From: an uncultured Muribaculaceae bacterium
Lineage (GTDB): Bacteria; Bacteroidota; Bacteroidia; Bacteroidales; Muribaculaceae
Assembly (NCBI GenBank): GCA_910576775.1
Contig: CAJTJV010000002.1
Location: 131,949 to 195,948 of the forward strand
Length of the DNA: 64,000 nucleotides
Direction of reading: 5' to 3'
Part shown: positions 9,153 to 17,084 of the stretch, one piece after another
Position numbering within the stretch: position 1 is the first letter of the stretch
How the letters are laid out: each line of letters starts with the position of its first letter
Notes under the pieces: generated by a model
Seen by the model: only the letters and a program-made list of their open reading frames with translations
Told to the model about the DNA's origin: nothing
Databases searched by the model: none
Program-made: the position numbers and the translations under genes

Positions 9153-10588
9153 TCCTTTACAGCGAAAGATTGTTCGATATTCTGTTCGCGATGTATGAGT
9201 TCGACACGCACGTTGAATTTTTTTGCAATGTGCTCGGCCATGTGTTGCGCACAATATACTGAGCGATGCTGACCGCCTGTACATCCGAATGCAATCATAA
9301 GATTGGTAAAACCTCGTTCGATATAACGTTTTACGGAAGAATCTGTCAAAGCATAGCAATGATCCAGATACTCAATTATTTCGCCGTCTTCTTCAAGAAA
9401 GCGTATCACATTTGCATCAAGTCCTGTGAATGGCTTGTAGCGTTCGTATTTACCAGGGTTATTGATCGCGCGGCAGTCGAAAACGTAGCCGCCCCCGTTG
9501 CCGGACGGGTCGTTGGGAATTCCTTTCTTATATGCGAAACTCAGCACTCGTACAGTAAGTTGTTTTTTTGTGAGAGCGTCGGTAAACTGCTTCATGTTGA
9601 CTAATTTGACAAGCAGTTCATTAAGGTAGGGATACTCTTCGTATGGTTTGTCAAGAAGTGCGCGGAGATTTTCAATTGCATAAGGCACACTTTGCATAAA
9701 ATGAGGCTTTTTTTCGAAATAGCCTCTGAAGCCGTAAGCTCCGAGAACCTGCAAGGTGCGGAACAGAACGAAATGGCGGAGCATCGATATAAATTCCGGT
9801 TCTCCGATTGTCGTGTATTTGTTAAGCGATTTCAGATACTCTTGTAAAAGTTCATGCCTGAGGCTGTCCGGCAGGTTTGCTTTTGCCTGCCAAAGAAATG
9901 AAGCAACATCATAGTAAAAAGGTCCGCGACGCCCCCCTTGGAAATCTATGAACCACGGTTCTCCTTCTCGAATCATTACATTTCGGCTCTGGAAATCGCG
10001 GTACATGAAAGTATCGGAGTTGCATTTGATCAGAATGTTGGCAAGTTTCTGAAAGTCGTCCTCCAGCTTGTCTTCAGCGAATTCAAGCCCTGTAGCTTTG
10101 AGGAAACAGTACTTGAAATAATTGAGATCCCACATGATTGAGCGGATATCGAACGACTCTACCGGGTAACAAATAGAGAAATCCATGCCATCCGCACCGT
10201 TGAATTGTATATCGGGTAGCCGTCGGATTGTTTTTGTCAGCAAGTCACGTTCATGGAGCGAGAATGAGCGTGTCATACGTCCCTTTTCAATTTCTGTGAA
10301 TAGCAGACTATCTCCGAGATCGGTTTGAAGATATACCATACCGTCGTCGGATACGGCAAGAACCTCCGGAACTGGAAGACCTTTCTTCTGGAAATGACGG
10401 GCCATGTATATGAAAGCCTTGTTTTCGGCTTCTGATGTTCCGATAACGCCTATAGTGGTTTTGTTTCCTTTTGTATTTAGCAATCGGAAATAACGGCGGT
10501 TTGAGCCAGAGGAGGGAAGCTCCGTAATTTTGTCCGGTTCTATGCCAAGGTATGTTGTATATAGTTTTATTAGAGCGGTTGTGTCCAT
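9149..10588 (-). CDS. AmgK-like sugar kinase fused to RapZ C-terminal domain
   Basis: Two-part protein of 479 residues. Residues 1 to about 335 form an aminoglycoside-phosphotransferase-fold kinase with the catalytic loop YRDFQSRNVMI (Asp198, Asn203) and the metal-binding IDFQGG (Asp215), as in AmgK, the anomeric MurNAc/GlcNAc kinase. Residues about 343-474 are a RapZ C-terminal domain, shown by FAYKKGIPND, FDCRAINNP, TGLD and GCTGGQHRSVY. The RapZ N-terminal Walker-A kinase-like domain is absent. In Escherichia coli the RapZ C-terminal domain binds glucosamine-6-phosphate. It lies six bases after recQ and overlaps the MurU-like gene by ATGA. A role in recycling and sensing cell-wall amino sugars is inferred. 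Confidence 0.85.
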   Translation of the reverse strand: MDTTALIKLYTTYLGIEPDKITELPSSGSNRRYFRLLNTKGNKTTIGVIGTSEAENKAFIYMARHFQKKGLPVPEVLAVSDDGMVYLQTDLGDSLLFTEIEKGRMTRSFSLHERDLLTKTIRRLPDIQFNGADGMDFSICYPVESFDIRSIMWDLNYFKYCFLKATGLEFAEDKLEDDFQKLANILIKCNSDTFMYRDFQSRNVMIREGEPWFIDFQGGRRGPFYYDVASFLWQAKANLPDSLRHELLQEYLKSLNKYTTIGEPEFISMLRHFVLFRTLQVLGAYGFRGYFEKKPHFMQSVPYAIENLRALLDKPYEEYPYLNELLVKLVNMKQFTDALTKKQLTVRVLSFAYKKGIPNDPSGNGGGYVFDCRAINNPGKYERYKPFTGLDANVIRFLEEDGEIIEYLDHCYALTDSSVKRYIERGFTNLMIAFGCTGGQHRSVYCAQHMAEHIAKKFNVRVELIHREQNIEQSFAVKE

Positions 10589-10594
10589 ATCGGA

Positions 10595-12781
10595 TTAATT
10601 TCCCAGGTCTGAAAGGAATTTTATACGCATCAGGCGGATTTCATACTCGGAGAAATCATCACCAAGTTCTTTAAAGGCCTCCTGAAGGTTGTCGGTTACG
10701 CTGGAACGAAAATACTCGAAGACATCGTTCTGGTCGTCGGCATCCATAATCTCGTTCAGATAATAGTTGATGTTTATTCGTGTGCCGGCATTGACGATGC
10801 TTTCAATTTCATCCAGAAGCTGGTCAAAATCGAGTCCATTGGCACTTGCAATCTCATCCAGGCCGATTTTTCGGTCGATAGCCTGGACTATTGCTATTTT
10901 CACCTTGCTTTTATTAGCGATAGTGCGTACGCGAAGGTCTTCAGGACGCTCTATTTCGTTGTCGTCTACGTATGTTTTTATCAAGCTGATGAATTCTTGT
11001 CCGTATCGCTTCGCTTTTCCGTTGCCAACTCCCGGTATATTGGCAAGTTCCTCCATGTTGACAGGATAAGTTGTGGCCATAGCTTCGAGCGACGGATCCT
11101 GGAATATCACGTAAGGCGGCAAGTTGAGACCGGAGGCGATTTTGTGACGCAGACCATTGAGAATGGAATATAGTTCGGGATCTGCGGCAAATGATCCGCT
11201 TTGCGGAAGAATATCGTCGTCCGGCAATTCTTCGGCATATTCGTTGTCTTCAACAATTTTGAAGGACTGGGGATGATCAATGAATTTCAACCCCTTTGGA
11301 GTTATGCGCAGAATGCCGTAATTCTCGATTCCTCGTTCAATATAACCGGCTATGATGCCTTGTTGTATTACTGAATTGAGAAATTTGGGTGTTTGTCCCT
11401 CGCAGCATCCGAACACTTCGAGTTCATCGTGATGGTAGTTTCGAACATCGCTCGAGGCGCGACCTAACATCACGTCGACAACATGTTCGGTTTTGAATTT
11501 TTCTTTAAGGGCGGCAATAGTTTCCAGTGCCGCAGACAAATCTTCTTGTGCTTCCACTTTCTTCTTGGGATTAAGACAGTTATCGCAGTTGCCACAGTTT
11601 TCATTGTCGTATTTTTCACCGAAATAATGCATCAGGGTGCGTCGGCGGCAGAGAGAAGATTCGGCGTATGCTGCGGTTTCGGCAAGGAGTTGCTTACCTA
11701 TTTCCTGTTCCGCGACGGGTTTGTTCTGCATGAATTTCTCCATTTTCTGGAGATCTTTACGGGAGTAGAAGGTAAGGCAAATGCCTTCGCCGCCGTCACG
11801 GCCGCTTCGGCCGGTTTCCTGATAATAGCCTTCGAGCGATTTAGGCATATCGTAGTGGATTACAAACCTTACATCGGGTTTGTCTATGCCCATGCCGAAC
11901 GCTATAGTAGCAACGATAACATCGATTTTCTCAAGTAGAAATGCATCCTGATTGGCTGAACGGGTAGCGGGGTCCATACCTGCATGATATGGCATTGCAC
12001 GCAGGTTGTTGACTCTGAGGAGTTCAGATAGTTCTTCAACCTTTTTCCGGCTAAGACAATATATAATGCCGGATTTTGAAGGACGTTGCTTGATGAAACG
12101 GATGATATCGCGGTCGGTATTTGTTGTCTTCGGTCGAATCTCGTAATATAGATTCGGTCTGTTGAACGACGATTTGAAAATGGCGGCAGAAGTCATTGCA
12201 AGGTTTTTTATTATATCATGCTGGACTTTAGGTGTCGCCGTAGCAGTGAGCGCGATTACCGGACGAGAGCCAATCTCGTTGATGAGTGGACGTATACGCC
12301 TGTATTCGGGGCGGAAATCGTGTCCCCATTCAGAGATGCAGTGAGCCTCGTCGACGGCATAGAAAGATATGGGTACGTTTTTTAAAAAGTCTATGTTGTC
12401 CTCTTTCGTTAGTGATTCGGGTGCAACATAGAGTAGTTTTGTTTTTCCTTCGGCTATATCATTCTTTACTTGGTCTATTGCGCCTTTTGTTAATGATGAA
12501 TTCAGAAAATGGGCGATGCTGTCGTTTTCGCTGAAATTGCGCATGGCATCGACCTGATTTTTCATCAAGGCTATAAGCGGAGAGATAACAATAGCGGTTC
12601 CCTCGCTCATAAGAGCCGGAAGCTGGTAACACAAGGATTTACCGCCACCTGTAGGCATTATTACAAAGGTGTCGTTTCCGTTGAGCAGGCTCAACATTAT
12701 TGCCTTTTGGTTACCTTTGAATGTGTCGAATCCAAAGTTTGTCTTTAGGGCTTTAGCGAGTGTTGATTCATCGAATGGCAT
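10595..12781 (-). CDS. recQ: ATP-dependent DNA helicase RecQ
   Basis: 3'-5' DNA helicase of recombination and replication-fork repair. The start at 12781 is chosen because MPFDESTLAK leads directly into the conserved FGFDTFKGNQ motif 0; the frame itself runs to 12925 inside clpX. About 728 residues hold Walker A MPTGGGKS (42-49), a DEAH box (VDEAHCISEWGHDFRP), the motif IV-VI helicase lobe, the RQC zinc site (CRRR, then CGNCDNC) and an HRDC-like domain with IPGVGNGKAKRYG. A further acidic C-terminal tail of about 100 residues follows. It lies 37 bases after clpX and six before the kinase gene. TopB, its usual partner class, is also in the window. Confidence 0.96.
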   Translation of the reverse strand: MPFDESTLAKALKTNFGFDTFKGNQKAIMLSLLNGNDTFVIMPTGGGKSLCYQLPALMSEGTAIVISPLIALMKNQVDAMRNFSENDSIAHFLNSSLTKGAIDQVKNDIAEGKTKLLYVAPESLTKEDNIDFLKNVPISFYAVDEAHCISEWGHDFRPEYRRIRPLINEIGSRPVIALTATATPKVQHDIIKNLAMTSAAIFKSSFNRPNLYYEIRPKTTNTDRDIIRFIKQRPSKSGIIYCLSRKKVEELSELLRVNNLRAMPYHAGMDPATRSANQDAFLLEKIDVIVATIAFGMGIDKPDVRFVIHYDMPKSLEGYYQETGRSGRDGGEGICLTFYSRKDLQKMEKFMQNKPVAEQEIGKQLLAETAAYAESSLCRRRTLMHYFGEKYDNENCGNCDNCLNPKKKVEAQEDLSAALETIAALKEKFKTEHVVDVMLGRASSDVRNYHHDELEVFGCCEGQTPKFLNSVIQQGIIAGYIERGIENYGILRITPKGLKFIDHPQSFKIVEDNEYAEELPDDDILPQSGSFAADPELYSILNGLRHKIASGLNLPPYVIFQDPSLEAMATTYPVNMEELANIPGVGNGKAKRYGQEFISLIKTYVDDNEIERPEDLRVRTIANKSKVKIAIVQAIDRKIGLDEIASANGLDFDQLLDEIESIVNAGTRININYYLNEIMDADDQNDVFEYFRSSVTDNLQEAFKELGDDFSEYEIRLMRIKFLSDLGN

Positions 12782-12818
12782 AGCTGGAAGGATCGTTTTG
12801 GAGAGGACTATAGTTATG

Positions 12819-14126
12819 TCAGACAGCCTGTGCGTCGAAATGTGCGGCTTCAAGCTGGAGTCGGCAGTAGTCGGAGTCAACAGTGAAGCTTTCAGGTTTT
12901 GCCGTTGGCATCTCGAACATGGCATTCATCATTATGGTTTCTACGATTGAACGTAGACCGCGGGCACCAAGCTTATATTCTATTGCTTTGTCGACAATGA
13001 ACTCAAGTGCATCGGGGCGGAAGATGAGTTTTACTCCGTCCATTTCGAATAGCTTTTCGTACTGGCGTATTATGGCGTTCTTCGGTTCCGTCAGAATCTT
13101 GCGTAGAGCGTTTCTGTCAAGGGGCAGTAGGTGTGTCAGGATAGGCAGGCGTCCTATTATTTCAGGTATAAGACCGAAAGTACGCAAGTCTTGTGGGGCA
13201 ACATGTTGCATAAGGTTGTCTCTGTCGACTCGTTTTGTGCCTTCTCCTGTAGAGAAACCTACGAAGCTACTGTTGAGGCGATGTGCGATGGCTTGCTCTA
13301 TGCCTTCGAATGCGCCGCCACATATAAAGAGGATGTTTTTGGTATCGACGGCAATCATTGGCTGTTCCGGATGCTTGCGACCTCCTTGCGGGGGTACGTT
13401 GACTACAGAGCCTTCGAGAAGCTTTAACAGACCTTGTTGTACGCCTTCACCACCGACGTCGCGGGTAATGGACGGATTGTCGCCTTTTCGGGCTATCTTA
13501 TCGATTTCGTCAATGAAGACAATGCCTCGTTCGGCTCGTTTTACGTCGTAGTCAGCAGCCTGCAACAGGCGGGTAAGAAGGCTTTCGATGTCTTCGCCAA
13601 CGTAGCCGGCCTGAGTTAGAACGGTGGCGTCGACGATTGTGAATGGTACGTCGAGTTGCTTGGCGATTGTGCGAGCTATTAGAGTTTTGCCGGTGCCGGT
13701 GGGGCCTACCATTATGATGTTGCTTTTTTCTATTTCCACACCATTGTCATCAATAGGTTGATCGAGGCGCTTATAGTGGTTGTAGACGGCAACTGAGAGA
13801 TAGCGCTTGGCCTGTTCCTGACCGATTATGTATTGGTCAAGAAAATCTTTGATTTCTCCAGGAGTAGGAACCTTTTTAGGGGACTGTGAAGCTGCAACGG
13901 TGGCGGCTCCCGGGTTTGTTTTGTGGTACTTGGCGCGTGCTCTGGAGGCTGTGCTGTTGTTGGAGTCAGGCTCTTCAATGAGCCCGAGCATGTTGGCGGC
14001 GGCTTCGAGACAATCGATGCAAACGCCGCCATCCATGTTGGGAGAGGGGAGAATGGAGGCGCCTTCGAGTTCATTGCGCCCGCAATATATACAATGTAAT
14101 TCGGACTGTGATTTTTTCTTCGCCAT
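12819..14126 (-). CDS. clpX: ATP-dependent Clp protease ATP-binding subunit ClpX
   Basis: AAA+ unfoldase that feeds substrates to ClpP. The 435 residues carry the N-terminal zinc-binding domain (Cys12, Cys15, Cys36, Cys39), Walker A GPTGTGKT (141-148), the pore loop GYVG (174-177), Walker B IVFIDE (202-207), an arginine-finger region and the sensor-2 GARGLRS. A Ser/Ala-rich linker joins the zinc domain to the AAA+ core. Only two bases separate it from clpP upstream. Both genes are read from the promoter at 14874-14904. Confidence 0.98.
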   Translation of the reverse strand: MAKKKSQSELHCIYCGRNELEGASILPSPNMDGGVCIDCLEAAANMLGLIEEPDSNNSTASRARAKYHKTNPGAATVAASQSPKKVPTPGEIKDFLDQYIIGQEQAKRYLSVAVYNHYKRLDQPIDDNGVEIEKSNIIMVGPTGTGKTLIARTIAKQLDVPFTIVDATVLTQAGYVGEDIESLLTRLLQAADYDVKRAERGIVFIDEIDKIARKGDNPSITRDVGGEGVQQGLLKLLEGSVVNVPPQGGRKHPEQPMIAVDTKNILFICGGAFEGIEQAIAHRLNSSFVGFSTGEGTKRVDRDNLMQHVAPQDLRTFGLIPEIIGRLPILTHLLPLDRNALRKILTEPKNAIIRQYEKLFEMDGVKLIFRPDALEFIVDKAIEYKLGARGLRSIVETIMMNAMFEMPTAKPESFTVDSDYCRLQLEAAHFDAQAV

Positions 14127-14128
14127 CT

Positions 14129-14821
14129 TTATTCCTTAGCTTTAACGAGGATGCGGTCTATCATTCCATAGTCGAGGGCTTCCTGTGAAGTCATCCAGTA
14201 GTCACGGTCGGAATCTCGTTCAACTTTTTCGAACGGTTGGCCGGAATGCTCGGAGATGATGTGATAGAGCTCGTCCTTGAGCTTTTTGATTTCGCGTGCT
14301 GTAATCTCAATGTCGGAAGCCTGTCCTTGCGCACCTCCCATAGGCTGATGAATCATCACGCGTGAGTGGCGTAGTGCGAAACGTTTGCCGCTCTGACCGG
14401 AGACAAGGAGAACTGCGGCCATCGAAGCAGCCATACCTGTGCATAGAGTGGATACGTCTGAGGCCACATATTGCATGGTGTCATAAATTCCGAGGCCGGC
14501 ATATACGGAGCCTCCGGGTGAGTTAATATAAATGGATATATCTTTGCCGGGGTCGGTGCTGTCGAGGTAGAGCATCTGTGCCTGAATGACGTTGGCGGTG
14601 TAATCGTTTACCTCGGTGCCGAGGAATATGACGCGGTCCATCATAAGGCGTGAGAATACGTCCATCTGAGCGACATTGAGCTGGCGCTCCTCGATTATGG
14701 TAGGATTGATATAGGAGGCAGTCGGAGCCATGGAAGAAATGGCGGCTGAATACTGATCCAATGCAAGTCCATTCATTCCCAAGTGGTGAACGGCAAAGTT
14801 TCTAAAGTCGTAATTATTCAT
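14129..14821 (-). CDS. clpP: ATP-dependent Clp protease proteolytic subunit ClpP
   Basis: Serine peptidase that assembles into heptameric rings capped by ClpX. The 230 residues contain the catalytic Ser133 (GMAASMA), His158 (VMIHQP) and Asp207. The Ser-His and His-Asp spacings of 25 and 49 equal those of Escherichia coli ClpP. The N-terminal 35 or so residues are longer than the mature enzyme and probably include a propeptide. It is the first gene of the leftward cluster. No trigger-factor gene lies next to it, unlike many proteobacterial loci. Confidence 0.97.
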   Translation of the reverse strand: MNNYDFRNFAVHHLGMNGLALDQYSAAISSMAPTASYINPTIIEERQLNVAQMDVFSRLMMDRVIFLGTEVNDYTANVIQAQMLYLDSTDPGKDISIYINSPGGSVYAGLGIYDTMQYVASDVSTLCTGMAASMAAVLLVSGQSGKRFALRHSRVMIHQPMGGAQGQASDIEITAREIKKLKDELYHIISEHSGQPFEKVERDSDRDYWMTSQEALDYGMIDRILVKAKE

Positions 14822-14873
14822 AAAAATTATGCAATGTTATTATGCATCCTCCGTAGAGGCTTGTTTTCTTCAT

Positions 14874-14904
14874 CAAAATTAATCAAAAATTCTTATGCTG
14901 ACAA
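14874..14904 (-). promoter_or_regulatory. Bacteroidota-type promoter for clpP cluster
   Basis: Read on the minus strand: a -33 TTG at 14904-14902, a 20 bp spacer, and TAATTTTG at 14881-14874, fitting the TTG-N19-21-TAnnTTTG consensus. It stands about 55 bases before the clpP start and is the only clear promoter found for the nine-gene leftward cluster. Confidence 0.7.
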
Positions 14905-14944
14905 ATATTTTTACTCGGAGCCGCAAAAAAAATAAAAGAAAGCG

Positions 14945-14952
14945 TATCTTTG
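14945..14952 (+). promoter_or_regulatory. -7 element before AlkD-like gene
   Basis: TATCTTTG at 14945-14952 matches the TAnnTTTG element and lies 42 bases before the start at 14995. No TTG is present at the expected -33 distance, so this is a partial promoter. It diverges from the clpP promoter. Confidence 0.5.
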
Positions 14953-14994
14953 CAGTCCGAATACGGAACGTGGATTTAAAATGGATTTCAAGTA

Positions 14995-15555
14995 ATGACA
15001 GAGTTTATGGAAAATGATACTTTGTACACGCCTGTGCAGCGTGTGAAACGCTATTTTTTTTCTATGCGCAATGGAGTGATAGCAGATACTCTGCGTAAGG
15101 GCGGTAGCCCGTTCCGCTATATTTTCGGACTTAACTTGCCTCAACTTGTTGAAGCTTCGGTGATATTCGGTAAGGACAAGGCTCTTGCCTGTAAACTATG
15201 GGATAACAATACCACACGCGAGAGCATGCTTCTTGCTCCGATGCTTATGCCGGCAGATGATTTCTGCATAGAAGAAGCGCGGAAATGGATATCAGTTACG
15301 CCGGTGCCGGAGGTGGCTGATGTGTTGTGCCACCGTCTTCTACGTCATCTGCCTTATGCTTTGGGGTTGGTGCTGGAGTTTTCTGACGCTTCTCATACTG
15401 ATATGGAACGTTATACTGCGGGACGTCTTGCACTTAATCTTTTCGGTACGGAAGAATTTGATGCCGTTGATGTACTTTTAAGATTAGAGAAAGATTCGGG
15501 GTCATATACCAAAGCTATAGCTCGTCAGATTGCAATGCGCTTTGAAGATTTGTGA
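14995..15555 (+). CDS. Hypothetical helical-repeat protein, AlkD-like
   Basis: The 186 residues are rich in predicted amphipathic helices. The order WDNNTTRESMLLAPML, then an acidic-aromatic helix, then LCHRLLRHLP, resembles the HEAT-like repeats of AlkD-type DNA alkylation repair glycosylases. I see no certain active-site aspartate, and the protein is shorter than a full AlkD (about 230 residues), so the family call is tentative. A second ATG at 15007 is an alternative start. It has its own promoter-like element and sits four bases before the MBOAT gene, so the two form a small operon. A structural scaffold protein is an equal possibility. Confidence 0.55.
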   Translation: MTEFMENDTLYTPVQRVKRYFFSMRNGVIADTLRKGGSPFRYIFGLNLPQLVEASVIFGKDKALACKLWDNNTTRESMLLAPMLMPADDFCIEEARKWISVTPVPEVADVLCHRLLRHLPYALGLVLEFSDASHTDMERYTAGRLALNLFGTEEFDAVDVLLRLEKDSGSYTKAIARQIAMRFEDL

Positions 15556-15559
15556 CGAA

Positions 15560-17029
15560 ATGATTGAACGCCTCCTCAACCTACTCGCTTATGATTCTGA
15601 GAGCCCGATGCTTTTCAACTCGGGGCTATTTCTTGTGTTGTTTGTTGTTTTCTTGCTTGTATACCAAAGTGTTAAAGGGCATAGACGGTTGAGGATGCTG
15701 TTTGTGATAGCTTTTTCGCTTTATTTCTATTATAAATCAAGTTCGTGGTGTGTATTAATTCTATGCGGTGTATGTGTGTCCGACTGGCTTCTCGGGCGGT
15801 TGCTCTGGCGTACTGATGTGCGGTGGAAACGTAAGGCTATAGTTGCTGTCAATGTGCTTCTAAATGTAGGGATGTTGGTGTATTTCAAATATTTCAACCT
15901 TCTTGTTGACGCCTTCGCTTCTGTTGTAAGTATGCGTTTCGATCCTGTCGAGGTGATACTTCCAGCGGGAATATCGTTCTTTACATTCCGCTCTATCAGT
16001 TATCTGGTAGATATATACCGCCGGCAGCTTGATGCTTGTGATAGTTTTCTTGACTATGCTTTCTATCTGACATTTTTTCCTCCGCTTCTCGCAGGTCCTG
16101 TGGTGAGAGCCAAGGATATGCTTCCTCAGATAAAGAATGCTTCAGCAGCTACGCCGACTATGATCTCGGAAGGACTTTTTCTTATTATGACGGGTCTTGT
16201 CAAGAAAGTTGTTATAGCTGATTATATCAGCGGGAATTTTGTCGATCGTATTTTTGACAATCCGTTGCTCTATTCAGGTTTTGAGAATCTAATGGGTTGC
16301 ATCGGTTTTACTATTCAGCTTTATTGCGACTTTTCGGGCTATTCTGATATGGCCATAGGTCTTGCATTATTATTGGGATATCGCTTTAAGGATAATTTTG
16401 CCGCACCTTTCAAGGCGCAGAGTCCCACAGAGTTCTGGCATCGCTGGCATATATCCCTTTCGACATGGTTGCGCGATTATGTTTATATTCCGCTCGGAGG
16501 TAATAGGAAAGGCAAGATTAGAGCATATGTCAATCAGATTGTGACGATGGTTATTGGAGGTCTATGGCATGGAGCCTCCTGGATGTATCTGCTCTGGGGT
16601 GCTTATCATGGTGTGTTGCTTGTTCTTCATAAATGGCTGCGCGGGTATAAGTTTGTACCTGAGGTATTGGAGGGTACAGCTCTAATCCGTGCGTTGAATG
16701 TCGGTATAACATTTACTCTTGTAGTCGCGGGATTTACCATCTTCCGCTCGCCGGATATTGCCACGTCCGGTCAGATTGTTACGCAGATTTTTACGAATTT
16801 CCATCTTTCGGTGGCGCCTCAGTTCGTCAGTGGATATATGATGATTATCGCCGCTATGGCCTTAGGTTACCTTTCACATATGGCACCGCGGCGGTGGTCG
16901 GTTGACGCTTCTGGTGCATTTGTAGAAATGCCTTTACTATGGCAATCGATATTGATTGTTGCCGTTATATTCCTTGTAGTTCAGACGCGTAGTAGCGAAC
17001 TTGTTCCCTTTATCTACCTTAGCTATTGA
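15560..17029 (+). CDS. MBOAT-family membrane O-acyltransferase (AlgI/DltB-like)
   Basis: Polytopic inner-membrane protein that moves acyl groups, often acetyl, onto exported polymers. The start at 15560, four bases after the preceding stop, gives about 489 residues; the longer frame would begin inside the upstream gene. The family signature is clear: PAGISFFTFRSISY, FFPPLLAGPVVRA, the QLYCDFSGYSDMAIG block, EFWHRWHISLSTW, and the catalytic histidine in GGLWHGASW. At least ten hydrophobic segments are visible. No AlgJ/AlgX or DltD-like partner follows, so the acceptor is unknown. Acetylation of a surface glycan or peptidoglycan is possible. Confidence 0.9.
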   Translation: MIERLLNLLAYDSESPMLFNSGLFLVLFVVFLLVYQSVKGHRRLRMLFVIAFSLYFYYKSSSWCVLILCGVCVSDWLLGRLLWRTDVRWKRKAIVAVNVLLNVGMLVYFKYFNLLVDAFASVVSMRFDPVEVILPAGISFFTFRSISYLVDIYRRQLDACDSFLDYAFYLTFFPPLLAGPVVRAKDMLPQIKNASAATPTMISEGLFLIMTGLVKKVVIADYISGNFVDRIFDNPLLYSGFENLMGCIGFTIQLYCDFSGYSDMAIGLALLLGYRFKDNFAAPFKAQSPTEFWHRWHISLSTWLRDYVYIPLGGNRKGKIRAYVNQIVTMVIGGLWHGASWMYLLWGAYHGVLLVLHKWLRGYKFVPEVLEGTALIRALNVGITFTLVVAGFTIFRSPDIATSGQIVTQIFTNFHLSVAPQFVSGYMMIIAAMALGYLSHMAPRRWSVDASGAFVEMPLLWQSILIVAVIFLVVQTRSSELVPFIYLSY

Positions 17030-17040
17030 ACCATGGCTGG

Positions 17041-17078
17041 GGAGTGGGCGTTTTTAATGAAACGTCTAAAAAAACTCC
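17041..17078 (+). promoter_or_regulatory. Leader hairpin before choloylglycine-hydrolase gene
   Basis: Nested inverted repeats: GGAGT (17041-17045) with ACTCC (17074-17078), and inside them CGTTT (17049-17053) with AAACG (17060-17064). It ends seven bases before the ATG at 17085, where a ribosome site would lie. It may affect translation or be the weak end of the upstream transcript. Confidence 0.3.
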
Positions 17079-17084
17079 GCAATC

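Noticed and set aside
9153..9359. Upstream extension of the MurU-like frame
   Set aside because: It lies inside the kinase-RapZ gene. The nucleotide-binding signature starts at the ATG at 9152.
12782..12925. Upstream extension of the recQ frame
   Set aside because: This part lies inside clpX and has no helicase likeness. The conserved N-terminus starts at 12781.
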